From NCBI RefSeq assembly GCF_000275845.1, contig NW_006766921.1:6752-70751 (forward strand): a stretch of 64,000 bases of DNA, read 5' to 3'. This stretch comes from Dichomitus squalens LYAD-421 SS1 (taxonomy: Eukaryota; Basidiomycota; Agaricomycetes; Polyporales; Polyporaceae). This document shows, one piece after another, positions 33,029 through 44,271 of the stretch (its first letter is position 1; the number at the start of each line of letters is the position of its first letter). The notes below the pieces were generated by a model, which was not told where the DNA came from, did not search any database, and worked only from the letters and a program-made list of their open reading frames with translations. A program made the position numbers and the translations under genes.

Positions 33029-33863
33029 GGTGGTGTCGGGGCGTCCGAGAACGGTACATTATTAGTGTAATAGTAGACGCTACGTACGGCTTTTAATCCG
33101 CTGTTGAGTTCCTGTCGAAATCCCCGTATGCGTTTCTTTTGATTCGTTCTTTCCCTCTCGCGTCATTTACATTTCGTATATGTTCGTCGGTATATCGCAT
33201 TGTAACAGTCGAGTTCTCGCGATACGATACATCAAACTACAACGCCGCTGTCACCGTGCGCTCGGTGCAACACAACAGCTATGACGAGGATGCTGCACAG
33301 GTATCTGAAGTCAACCCAAAATTGAAACCAGAAGGTTGTTGTCTCATGCCGTCTAGGCTCTGCATTCCCACTGGTGCAGGGAAGAGGAGCTGACTTCCCA
33401 ACAGGAGGGGGGCCCCATGTGTACGGCGGCCGCCTCGCTCTGACACGGCAAACCACCCCCTCGACGGCCTCGGGCCCGCGCAAAGGCGGGCCCTTCCTGG
33501 AGGGGGAAAGCATCCGATCGCGACCTCGACCGTCGGAGAGAGCAGTAGAGAGCGACGAGGAGGGATGAGGAGGACGTGTCTGGGGCGAGGGCGGTCGAAC
33601 GGCGGGCGGTTTATATGGATGGGAAGTTTTGGGCGGCATTCGCCGGGCTGGGCCGGGCATGTGTTGTTGGCGGGAGAAAGACAGCATTCGCTGGTAGTAG
33701 TGAGTGGAACATATGTTGTAGCAACTGCCAACCGTTGTCCAGCGTCCAACTGACTGTGCGGCATCCACTGGTCTGTAATCAATGAGTCACCAAGTTTATA
33801 GCTAGTGAGGTACTGATCGTTGCGGGCCATGACTGTTTAGCAGCTCTCGAAGAACATCCCGAG
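33029..33863. other. Intergenic region
   Basis: It holds the 3' end of the 740-residue protein gene and the upstream region of the HET gene. A minus-strand frame (33232-33768) is Pro-rich and shows no domain, so it is judged spurious. Confidence 0.4.
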
Positions 33864-36378
33864 ATGCGCCTCCTAGATACAGAAACAGGACAGTTTGTCG
33901 ATAAGGACCCGCACGACGGGAAAACGGTATACGCCATCCTGTCACACACGTGGAACCGCGATGGAGAGCAAACCCATGAGCAGGTGAAGGAGATTCAGGA
34001 GCAGTACTCCCGGAACATCCGGCGTCCCCACTGGCAGGACGTGTTAACACCTAGTGACAAGCGAGCCCCTCTGGTAACCTCTCCCCCGCTTACAGCGGCT
34101 GCGCGTCGATCTCCTGATCTCGGGAAATCGTGCCTACCATTTGGCCAGACATTGAAGCGGATTTCACGGTTCGTGATCCCCACCCTTTACCCTTGTGGCT
34201 TTTTGCTCAGTGACAAACAGTCGCTTCCGCCCTATATCATTATCGAGTCCGTCCGCAGAGCCTGTTGCAAGCCGGAACGGCTCCCGCGAGAACCATATTC
34301 CTGCCCTCCCGCTTCGACCGTCGTTTGATCTAGACCAGTCTCTGGCGTCTTCAGACGACCACTCCCAGTGGCCCATCGATTCCATTTGGTATGAGCTCGA
34401 GCTTTCACCGAAGATCCGAGAGGCGTGTAGGGTGGCCCGCCGTGCTGGTTACCGGTACATCTGGATAGACTCCTGCTGCATCGATAAATCGAGTAGCTCG
34501 GAACTCTCCGAGGCGATCAACTCGATGTATGCCTGGTATGCTCGAGCGGACGTCTGTTACGCATTCCTTTGGGACGTGCCAACCAAAGCAGACCATAGGA
34601 AAATTGGCTCCCGCTTCCGAAGCAGCTCGTGGTTTACTCGCGGATGGACGCTGCAGGAGCTCCTTGCGTCTCGCGAGGTCATCTTTCTCTCCGAAGATTG
34701 GAAGGTCATCGGGACGAAGCACACATTGTGCGACGTTGTCGAGGAGATCACAAATATCCCGTATGATGCTCTATTGCAGCTGGTGTCGCTCGACCAGTTC
34801 AGCGTCGCCCAGCGGCTCTCGTGGGCTGCCTCCAGAAAGACGACGAGGGTGGAAGATCAAGCATATTCACTGCTGGGGATTTTTGACATCAACCTGCCCA
34901 CTCTCTATGGGGAAGGTGACCGGGCCTTCCGGCGACTGCAGGAGGAGATCATGCGGCGGATTCCGGACCAGAGCCTCTTTGCGTGGAAACACGTGTATGA
35001 GGGCCCCGAGCTCACGGCTGACACACAAGGTCTCACCTTTTCCTGCGACACTCCACGGTTTTGGATCGACAAACACCCTCCTAGGCTATTTTCACTTCTC
35101 TCAGAAACTCCTTCCTCCTTCGTGGAAGGCGAAAAAATCGGAACAGTTGGTCACCACGATCTGATCCAGCGCCTCCAGATGTCCCGTCAGGCCTTTGCCC
35201 CAGAATACACATTCACTCCGCTTGGGATCCGCACCCAGTTCCCACTGATACCACTCTCGCTGTATCTTCCTCAGAAAGCGACACGGTACCCCGTCAACAT
35301 ACCAGCATCCCATTGGTTCCTGGCTATTCTCGCGTGCGAGCACAATCACCGCCCTGATCATCTTCTAGGGCGGGTCTGCTGCATTCCTCCCTCTGCGTCT
35401 CGCGTCGAGTATTTGTTCCCAGGAAATGTCCTGATTAAGCGAGGACCGGAGCATGATACGAATGAGCCCGATGTCTTCTACCTGTCACCGGCTACCATCG
35501 AGCGCTGTCTTCCGCATGTTGAGCTAAAGACGGTGTACGTATCCCATCCCACCCGCCGCTGGCAGTGGCCCCATGAGCCACTGGAATACATTGATCAGCT
35601 TCGTCGGCCACACAAGGCGATAAGTCTCATCCTTCCCAAGATCACCTTTGCCACTCTCCAAGCCCGAGGCTACACAGTGACGGATTTCCGAGGTCCCAAT
35701 GAGGAGAATCCGGCCACGCACCGCCTCACACTAACCACCCCCGATCTCACCGTCATCATCGATTTCAACCATCATCTGGCGCATGGTGGCTGGTCGTTCA
35801 CCATCGATGCCATCGCAACGCTGTACATGCCTGGACCCCTCGAAAGGCAGAAGCAGGAAGTTGAGTCGTACACAGTCACTTGGTTCGATAACTGTGCGTT
35901 CGGATGGGACGAAACACTCAGTGCTAGACGGGTCGCGTTCAGCTCGTCAGAACCAGATCCAATGATTCTGGAGCTCTATCTGCAGCTTTCAGCGACGTCG
36001 CATTACTTCCTACACGTTGACGTTCTCAAGTATGCACCTGCTACAGCCCCCCCAACACCCGAACTGCTATCAGAAGAAGAGCGACAGGCCTCAGGTGCTC
36101 AGGGTAGTGGCATCGAAGGAGACGGCCGTGCTCGAGGAGACGTCAAATGCGAAGACGTGGATGTGGATGGGCGTCCTGGAGTGGATGACTCCGAGTACGA
36201 GCTAGGTCGCCTAGAAGTGCCTAGCGGAAGGGGGTGCAAGGCGGCTCGCTCGGATCAGGCAGACGGAGAAAGCAGCAATGGTCCTGGTCAGAGCTCGCAA
36301 ACCCAAGATGAAGAGGTTTCATACCTCACCACGATGGCCAACGCGGAAGCATCGTCCGATGCCCGGCGGATGGTGTAG
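33864..36378 (+). CDS. HET (heterokaryon incompatibility) domain protein
   Basis: The first exon starts at ATG 33864 (MRLLDTETGQFVDKDP...YAILSHTW), the standard HET-domain opening. The second exon continues in another frame from about 34211. It carries IREACRVARRAGYRYIWIDS, CCIDKSSSSELSEAINSMY and RGWTLQELLASREVIFL, plus QAYSLLGIFDINLPTLYGEG, which are the core HET motifs. After these comes the region usually annotated as DUF8212 and a C-terminal part ending in an acidic, Ser/Gly-rich tail. The two frames must be joined by an intron between about 34070 and 34210. The acceptor TTTTTGCTCAG at 34210 is good, but I could not settle the donor. In fungi HET proteins trigger cell death after fusion of unlike strains; many paralogues are of unknown specificity. 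No internal stops in the second exon (about 720 residues). Confidence 0.85.
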
Positions 36379-36893
36379 CCGATGTCTGGATTTTGATAGG
36401 TTTACTGTGCGACGTCTCGCGTTGGAAGTGATGTGGTTTTGTGGACAATTCACTTACAGGTAGTACTGAAACAACGGGATGAAGGTTATGCACGCACCCA
36501 TGCGAATCGAATCTCTTCGTAACAGTTGAATGCGCAAGGCCTTCCCGAATGATGCATTGATCCCTCGGCTGCTTGCGTATACTGTATCTTCTGAACATGT
36601 CATGAAGCCCGATAGCGCGGCATCAGTGTAGTGATCAAGCACTCGCGTCAAACAATTCAATACTCTAAGCCAAATGTTGTACATTGACCTTCAGGACTGA
36701 GTACGACTTTGAAAGCATGACAGCTTCATTTTCTCCTCTGTAACTCCAAATGACATGGAGGACGTTGCGATAGCTTGATGATCATGATGATTTCGAAAGC
36801 GCATCCACTGCAGATACTTTATCAGAAGCATTGTTCGAGGTACCGTGTGACCAGCGACCCACACATTGCTTAGGTGGCAGCTCACCTAACGAC
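36379..36893. other. Convergent 3' intergenic region
   Basis: It lies between the HET gene stop (plus) and the TPR gene stop (minus). AT-richer sequence, nothing recognised. Confidence 0.45.
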
Positions 36894-39165
36894 TCAGTCG
36901 CGCCTCATGCACATACGGCCGCGTTCCTCCTCCGACACCCCTTCAGCAGCGCGCGACAGCTTCTCCCGGAACTTCAGATCGGTCGCAAACGCAGCATGCG
37001 CACCATACTGCGCGTCTGCTCCGTACTCCCAGATTGGCTTCATGCGAGGGATCGCGTCGTTCAGCTTGTCCAAAATCATGAGCAGGTAGTTCACTGGTCC
37101 GCCAACGTCGAACTGTACGTCGAATGCGGTATGGAGGAACCCTGCATGAGGAAGAGTGAGATGGCTGACAACCCTTTTTGGCAACAAGTGGGATTCCACC
37201 TACCGGCATGCTTTTCATCGTCAATGGGAAAGTAGCTTGCAGCCTTGAGGTATGCTTGCGAGGATTGCATATAATGGTTCATCAGTTCTTCGCAGATACC
37301 TTCCTTCTTCCGTTTCAAGATCCCGGTGTGGTGATAGTAGAAGCCGCGCATGCTAGGTACGCGCTGCAGTGAGTGGGGGAATCCTCTGGAAGAGAACGGT
37401 ACACGTACGCATGTGCTTGACCAAGAGGGTACCGGAAGAACGATAAGAAGAAGGCGGAGTCTTCCATGTCTGGTCCCGGTTGCTCGGGGATGTCTTGGAG
37501 TTCTGCGAGAAGATCCTCAGCGCTGGCAAGCAACTCATTGAGGGAGTATTTCGAGTTCTCGCCGGGGTGTTTGGAGTACGCCTGGGCGCAACTGCATGAG
37601 AATCATCGCGTGACGTTAATTGGGGGGATAAATTACAGCCATGAAAGCGTCGAGGCGTAGGCATTTGATACCCCGAATGAAGGTGGGCCGGAAGACGGCG
37701 CCTTTGTCCTCAAAAGGAACATCCTTCCAGAGTTCCTTTCCCCATTGGAGAAGATCCAATGCAGACGTATAGAACTCTAGGGCGGCCTCGATGCTGTTCT
37801 TGAGCTTCTCCTCCATAAAAGCGCGCATAATCCAGGCTCTGTCAAAGTCACCTCGTTCATTCGGAGACACCAAACTAGAGCTCGTGTCACTCACCGAACA
37901 GTGACGGCGATCGCTGGACGGACAGAGTCCCAACCCTCGCTCCTCAGCCTGCCAGGGATTTGCTCCATGATTTGCCTAGCCCCCCTATCGCCCCAGGCTC
38001 TCGTCTGTGTCAATTCGAACATAACTAAGGTGAACTGCGTGAGCTGCTCAGTATCCGTGACAGATCCCGGTTGCTTACGCTGCTTGTTGTAGCGCTCAAT
38101 GAAGTCGGCATCGGCTATGTGGAATACGCGTTCGTCGGAAAGTAATGCATTGGAGAGTCCGGCGATAACCTGAACGCAATGATGTTGAAAGATTTGCTGT
38201 GCTAACTGTGGACGCTGAACTTACCCCTAATTTCCCAAAGTAGCCTGGTAAACCATTCGGAGTCCGCACATCTTTTCCCAACTTCATATGCTCAACTGCT
38301 TGCTGCCATTCCTGCGCACACTAGTAAGAATATCGTATCGAGAGGACAATGAGAGAGACTGACGAAATACGCCTTTGTGATGACATAGGCCTGACACGAG
38401 GTTGAAAGCGTCAGCTCGAGTAATAACCACATGAACAAGCGGAACCGCTTTACGCTACTGTTCCATTGTCGGCTAGCCTGAAGCCCGGGGATTAGGGTAA
38501 CCGCGCGATCCCAGGGGAGCCGATCCGATGCACGCGTCCTGACATACTCCTTAGGCTCCCTGGGATTGGCCTCGAGATCTACTAGCTTAGCCTGAACAGT
38601 GGCGAGCTCGGCAGTGTAGCTTTCCCTCTGCTTCTTCTCAGCAGCCGTCATGTTCTCGACGGGTAGTGCGGCGACCGCGCGTTTCCACGCGTTGACGGCT
38701 TGATCCGGTCTGTTGAGGCTCTGGTGAGGACCATAATCAGCATAACATACTACTGTGCGAAAGCTCGTAGACCGAGCCCATATCGACTTACCATTTGTGC
38801 TTGTGCCAAGCGGCTCCACGCTTTGGCGTACCCCTGGTTGAGCTCTGTCGCCTGCAATGAGCGACGTAACGAGTCAATGTGGCAGTCTCTGCGATGCACG
38901 TTCCTAAACTAACCTTGGTAGCATCCGTACACGAGTCCAAGTACCTAACCCGAACAGTTCAGTACAAGGATATCTTTCATGAGTCACTACCGTACCTATT
39001 CAGACCAAAAGCGCAGGCAGCACGGTTGCAGTACAAAACAGCGTTCTTGTCGTCTTGCTGAATGGCTTCAGTGTATTTCTTGTAAGCGCCGGCGAAGTCG
39101 TTCTCGGCAAAGAGCGCGTTGCCCTCCGCCTTAAGACGTTCTGCTTGCTCTTTCGAGGTGGACAT
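36894..39165 (-). CDS. TPR-domain protein
   Basis: Starts at ATG 39165 with a canonical tetratricopeptide unit: AERLKAEGNALFAENDFAGA then YKKYTEAIQQDDKNAVLYCN, continuing RAACAFGLN. The next exons give YLDSCTDATKATELNQGYAK and AWSRLAQAQMSLNRPDQA, which complete a three-motif TPR clamp of the type that binds Hsp70/Hsp90 tails. After about residue 140 the protein is a long helical region (VIAGLSNALLSDERVFHIAD, AWIMRAFMEEKLKNSIEAAL, FFLSFFRYPLGQAHA, GFYYHHTGILKRKKEGICEE). It ends in FREKLSRAAEGVSEEERGRM. At least eight introns. The family is widespread in basidiomycetes as TPR-like protein of unknown role. A decayed tandem copy follows on the same strand. Confidence 0.8.
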
Positions 39166-39469
39166 GATGGTAGATAGTCAAAAGACGTGTCGCCGCAGCA
39201 AGGAGTCGTGGTGCGCAAAATTATATCGCTCGTCGCCGTCTCGCTTCTTACACGGACCCTGCAAACACGAGGACCTGGTCAGCTCCCGACAAGAACGTGC
39301 ACCTTCTGCAAAGGGCGAAGCCTCTGGCGATTTCGGTCGTTGCCGCTTTAACTGCTGTATTCGTGATTGCCGTTCAGGGACCATGCATCGAGGGGCTAGC
39401 TCAAGCGCTCAACCCGGGCCACTGGATATTCGAAGGTGCGATTACGACACGACGCCGCAAGCAACTGGC
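39166..39469. other. Spacer between the TPR gene and its decayed paralogue
   Basis: Upstream region of the TPR gene; it presumably contains its promoter. No other gene seen. Confidence 0.4.
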
Positions 39470-40600
39470 TCTAATGGGTAATAAACACACCGTAGTATGT
39501 CATCGGCGACCAATATTGCACTTCAGTTCGATAAAATTCTCTTAACGACATGCTACGCCGGAGTTTGACCACAAGTGACATCGACCCTTCGTCGCGGTCT
39601 CCGCTTGACGTCACAGAGGTGGACTTGTAGATGCGCGTCATGGATGGCATGAAATCCCTCCGCGCACCCAGCATAGTCAGGAGCTGTCCAGCTGCCGCGC
39701 CAACATCAATAATCAGATTGAAAAAGCGATGCGAATACTGTTCGGGGACATTCATAACGGTACAAGACGCATCGCACTACTGCATTGTAAGACTTACATG
39801 TATGGTGCTTGTCATCAGCAGGGAAGTAATCAACGGCCCTGACTTGCGACGCCCTCGTGTAAAGCTCGGCGACTTCAGGAAGGATGTTCGTCTGCTTACT
39901 CAGTGCCACTCCAGTGTAGTGTGGTGGTAGAACCCTCGCGCACTGCAAGAGAATCGTGAGTCGGACTCACTTGGTGAAGGTGAAACAAATGGACCGACTT
40001 ACGCGTATGCCTGGCCGGCGGAATATCTAGAGAAATACCAAAAAGCTACATCCGGAATATGTGGTCGAGCCAGTATGGATCCAAGGTCTCGCAGAAGGTC
40101 ATCTGCGTCTTTCAAGATGTTTTCGAGAAGGGGTGGGCCGTTAGTCCGTAGGCTCTTGATGTAAGCCTCGAGAATGGGCACCCGATGGAGACTCGCAATT
40201 GGTTCGGCGGCCTTCTACCTTCGCGACTGTGGTGCGGAACTTTGCCGCATACTCCTTCCTCTGCTTCTGCTCGGCTGGACTTAAGTCTCCAACTGGAAGC
40301 GCGGCAAAGGGACGCCTCCAAGCAGTGATGGCTCTCTAAGGATTCTCAAAGCGCTACATTTTCGACAGGTCATCCCAGTGTAGCGAAGTATATTCATCAG
40401 TGAACTAATTTCGGGTGTGGATGCGAGACCGTTAACACCTTCTCGGCCATCGCGGGCTTCGCCCACGCCTTCGCATATCTTGCATCCAGCTGATTCGCCT
40501 GTAAGAGAAGAGTTTGAGCTATAGTCATTGATCACGGTCAGCGGGAAGAGGACTCGGTCTTTACTCTTGAAACATCTGTTGCAGCGTTCATCCACCTGGT
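39470..40600 (-). pseudogene. Decayed tandem copy of the TPR-domain gene
   Basis: Minus-strand blocks in changing frames follow the same order as in the gene at 36894-39165. ANQLDARYAKAW corresponds to ATELNQGYAKAW. AITAWRRPFAALPVGDLSPA and EQKQRKEYAAKF correspond to AVNAWKRAVAALPVENMTAA and its continuation. LLENILKDADDLLRDLGSIL and FWYFSRYSAGQAYA correspond to ASAEDLLAELQDI and FRYPLGQAHA. The last block ends near 39470 with LLTMLGARRDFMPSM. Frameshifts and missing exons (no N-terminal TPR unit, no AWIMRAFMEE region) show it is non-functional. Confidence 0.75.
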
Positions 40601-41276
40601 TCTCCTGTTAGTTTAGCTGTTGGCCGTCGCCGTTGTCGTCGTCGTCGAGATCGAAGAGATGTGATGAATACGATGTGCAGGTCCGATCTGAGAGTTCCAC
40701 AATTGATACGAGTTTCCTACACGAGCTTTCGAAGTATGATGGCCGCTCCAGAACCCGGTAGGTCAAAGAGGTAATCGGTTGGAGCTTGAGGGTGGAATAT
40801 GGGTACTGCCGAAGGTTCATTGGCTGGCCAGTCCTGCTAACAGGTGCCAGTGGTGTAGGGGCCTCGGATGAACGCAAACAGCTGGAAGTGCTTCAGTGTA
40901 CTTTGCCTAAGCCTAACAAAACTTGGAGTCGACAGAAAGCCAATCGCCCTCTGCCTGGACCATCTACCACAGCTTCGTCTAGACGTCGACATGGTATAAG
41001 GAGGTTGAGATGCGACGCGGACTGTGACACTGGAATGTTGACGTCCAGACCTGCATCTTACATCGCCCCAAATCGCAGGACGAGATCTTCATTCGCATGC
41101 GTTCGTATAGCGATGAGTTGGGTTGGCTCGTTCTGACATCCAATGCAGAAGGCGGGTTGATTGCATCTCCTAGCTGACACGTGAACGTGGGTGTCGTTTG
41201 CTCCTTACATGTGCTAGGTGAATGCCACACACAAGATATGCCGAATTGAGGGCGTGAGCGGAGAAGAGAAGGAGCA
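40601..41276. other. Intergenic, unassigned
   Basis: Open blocks occur on the minus strand (for example RQYPYSTLKLQPITSLTYRV near 40750 and NEPTQLIAIRTHANEDLVLR near 41090, followed by a GTAAGA donor). They could be relics of another gene. None was recognised. Confidence 0.3.
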
Positions 41277-41867
41277 TCACCGCGAATCTGGCTTCTGAGC
41301 ATTCTCCATTGCCCAGCGCAGTCTCATATCTGCTAGGCCCTCGCTCCTTGTTCGCATCACAGGTGAAGCAAGCTGAAGACGCGCCGCTTCAAGATGTGGG
41401 GGCAGCTCTCCATCATTGCGGATCACCTGTGCGAAAATGTTTCAGTAAGGCTAAAGTGGAGCGGTGGCTACACACGTACAGAGCCGATAGCAAGGAAGAA
41501 CGAGAATGTCGCAGCACTACCCAGCATGTATTGCGACAACGTCGGGAGCACACCACGAGGCCCTGCGCCTCCCCTTGAGGATGTGAGTATGGCGGCGAAA
41601 ACGTGGAGTAGCATTGACGTACCGGAGAATGCTCAGGCCTCCGAATATGAAGCCCATTGTGAGACCAACGCCTGCGCCCATGGCAGCACCCATCCTATTT
41701 GGCAATTAGACAATGTTTCGTAGCGACCACGCACACAATTCAACATACTTCACTAGAGGAAACAAGCACGTTCAGCATGCAAGGTCTGTCGCACGGAAAG
41801 AGCGTGGTGACGTACATTTCTGCCAAACCGTCATCCCTTGCTGTTGGGGAATCGCTGCAGGAGGCAT
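41277..41867 (-). CDS. mgr2: Mgr2/Romo1-like TIM23 complex subunit
   Basis: Five exons, 41867-41816, 41752-41749, 41694-41623, 41573-41480 and 41426-41277, sum to 372 nt (123 residues). The spliced protein begins MPPAAIPQQQGMTVWQKLKM and continues GAAMGAGVGLTMGFIFGGLS. A second glycine-rich membrane segment reads TLSQYMLGSAATFSFFLAIG, followed by VIRNDG and a charged C-terminal tail. This is the Romo1/Mgr2 family: a small two-helix inner-membrane protein that gates lateral release of preproteins from the TIM23 translocase. The family's W-D/Q-K-x-K-M-G motif is only restored if a 4-nt exon (TGAA at 41752-41749) is spliced in between good GT and AG borders. It is head-to-head with PEX10 (211 bp between starts). 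Confidence 0.85.
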
Positions 41868-42078
41868 TGCGTTTTGGGATTAGATGGCAAGGTAAGGTTA
41901 TGTGGGGCAAAGATGTGGCGACGAGAGCAGATCTGACGTCGTGAAGGTTGTCCGCAAGGCGCGTCGGGACCTCGGAACGCCCATGGGTCGCTCTCTTCCG
42001 GACGCCGATCACTCTCCCCCACACTGCGGGCGACACGCCCCGAAGCCCCTCATCATCTACCGGTAACATCCTGTCGCA
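41868..42078. promoter_or_regulatory. Bidirectional promoter region mgr2 / pex10
   Basis: Only 211 bp separate the start codons of the divergent mgr2 and pex10 genes, so both promoters lie here. Shared control is an inference. Confidence 0.5.
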
Positions 42079-43320
42079 ATGTCTGGGAATCCTCCGACGT
42101 TTCCTCATGCTCAGCAGGCCCAAATCAGTACGTGAGAGAAAGAAGCGCTAAAGCCGGGGGGCTTGTGCTGACTTCACGCGCGCCGACAGTTCGCTCGAAT
42201 CAGCGGGACTTATTCCAGGTGTTTGCCTTAAGGGAGCAGGCAGAGAACGTTCTCCGTTCATGGCTAGGTGGGTTGTTTCTTGAGAACAGGGCGAGTTGTT
42301 GGCTGAGGATGTGCTAGGGACGAGGTGGCTCACGCGCTGGGACAAGGAGATCGACTTCGCTGCAAACGCACTTTACTATGGTCTGACTATCGGGCTTGGT
42401 GAGTGCGTCAGGTCTGCACCTGCACCAGCGGCTCATCTTTGGTACAGGCTCGCAGACGTTGGGGGAGGAGTATACCGATATCTGGCTACATTCCTCCCAC
42501 GAACGACGTCGACTTTCACCCCGTCTAAGAGCTGCGCTTATCCTACTCCCTACACTTCCTTCGTATTTGCTGTCAAGATGGGGCTCTTCACTCTCACAAA
42601 CTTCATTGGTTGGCGCAACTCTCCGCAAGGTCCCGACCGTGATGGAAGTGCTTTCAGAGATCAACCTGGCAATATTCTACCTGCGAGGAACATATTATAG
42701 CATCGTGAAACGTCTTCTTGGCATCAAATACGTGCGTCCATGTCGGCTCGCTTTCAGTCCTGACGCTTACTCACTACGATTATAGATCTCTACAGTCCCG
42801 GAGAATCCTAATGCCCGACCACCGTCATACGCTCTCCTTGGGATATTACTCGGTGTGCGGCTCCTGCACCGAGCATTGAGTTATCTCCGTTCGCGTTCCC
42901 CGAAGGCCGAGTTAGGAGACGAGAAGGGCAAGCGGATAGTCGACGGCGATGATGACATCTTCATTGACGACCGCCGAGTCGCCAACATGCTTGAGGCTGC
43001 CGCACATCTAGAGGACGCGCCACCGCTGCCTGCAGAAGAAGACGAGCGAACAATATTGGACGTTTCGAAGATACCACCAGACGTGCGTGCGGGGAGGAAT
43101 TGTACGCTGTGCCTGGAGGAGCGGACAGCGAGTTGCGCTACGGATTGCGGACATTTATTCTGCTGGAACTGCATCGTAGGGTGGGGTCGGGAGAAGGTGG
43201 GCGCCCGAGCATTCGATGACCTCCGTCAGCTTGCTGATACCGCGTGTTGCGCAGGCCGAGTGCCCTCTCTGTCGACAGTCTTTGAACCTCACCTCTCTCT
43301 TGCCTGTGTACAATCTATGA
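42079..43320 (+). CDS. pex10: Peroxin-10 RING E3 ubiquitin ligase
   Basis: Starts at ATG 42079 ([16 protein letters not shown]) and stops at 43318-43320. After the first intron it reads [20 protein letters not shown]. An intron then joins WLG to [13 protein letters not shown]. Membrane segments and the family block [13 protein letters not shown] follow. The C-terminus is a C3HC4 RING finger: [20 protein letters not shown] then CWNCIVGW, and, after an intron, [20 protein letters not shown]. Pex10 forms the peroxisomal membrane ubiquitin-ligase complex with Pex2 and Pex12, which recycles the receptor Pex5. All eight zinc ligands are present. A Cys/His-free acidic linker ([20 protein letters not shown]) precedes the RING. 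Confidence 0.9.
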
Positions 43321-43481
43321 TAATCGCTTTCTATTCACAATCCTCTGTTCGGTATCATGGGACTCGAATGTGGATCCAGGGTGCAATCGATAGCGTGGCG
43401 TCAAGAGTAATATCACAGCAAGGAACGTACAACAGGTGCGCAAGACGCCACTTTTAGACAGTACAAGAAAGGACCTCCTGC

Positions 43482-44081
43482 TCAAACCACTTGCTGGATG
43501 AGCGTGATGTTGTCACCTTTTAGCAGAATGCGGCCTGATAGTCAAAAAAAGCTTCAGTCATGTGTGCGGGGCAGATTGGAATTACGACGTACCGAGTTCT
43601 CTCCTGGGCTTCGCGTCCTTCACATACACTTCCGCCGCATCGTCTATCACAACGTTCATGAACTCATCGAAACCCTGTGACGAAACGCGTCAGCCTGACG
43701 TTCGGCAATATATATAGCACCGAGAGATGATAGAGGTCGGACGGAAACACTCATCGCGCGCAGTAAGACATGTGCAATGAAGAAGCTGTCGCCTTCGTTC
43801 ATACTGGAGTTCAACGCGGAGTGCGTGAAGGTGCATTCTGGACACGCACAATGATAGTCCCCTCGATACGCATCTCGATGTTGTCGTACAGCCAGATCAC
43901 AACTTTTGTTCTCTGAAGGGAAGAGTTAGCTTGGCCCTTTGAGTGCGACGAGAAACGTGCCTGCTGCAAGTTCTTGAAGATCACGTTCTGGAGGAGCGGG
44001 TTGAAGGGATACGCACACACGATGAGGTAAGATATCACTCACGATGGGCTGAACCATCACCCTCTGCTGACGGTTTGACAT
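43482..44081 (-). CDS. sme1: Small nuclear ribonucleoprotein SmE
   Basis: Five exons, 44081-44043, 43987-43961, 43912-43850, 43674-43593 and 43534-43482, sum to 264 nt (87 residues). The Sm fold motifs are VMVQPINVIFKNLQQRTKV and VIWLYDNIEMRIEGTIIGFD for Sm1 (the second runs into EFMNVVIDDAAEVYV), and GRILLKGDNITLIQQVV for Sm2. SmE is one of seven core proteins that ring the U1, U2, U4 and U5 snRNAs. Intron 2 (43960-43913) has a GC donor (CAG followed by GCACGT); using the nearest GT instead breaks the frame. Intron 3 (about 175 nt) is unusually long for this locus. Divergent from dhc2, with 190 bp between starts. Confidence 0.88.
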
Positions 44082-44271
44082 GATGGGCTATGTGCGTCGA
44101 GAAAGCGTAACGAAAGGGTTTTGAATGGGATGAGAGGAGGGGATAGAGGCTCTGGACAAGAGGCGCGAGTTTGGCGCGGGTCCGCCAAGGACGCATCGGA
44201 ATTTGCCGAAGAGCTCCTGTAGCGACGCGTCGCGCCTTGCTAAACTTGTCCCCAACCAGTGTGTCAACAAC
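44082..44271. promoter_or_regulatory. Bidirectional promoter region sme1 / dhc2
   Basis: 190 bp separate the divergent starts of SmE and the dynein motor-half gene. No tail-domain coding sequence for dynein fits here, which is important for the split-gene interpretation. Confidence 0.5.
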
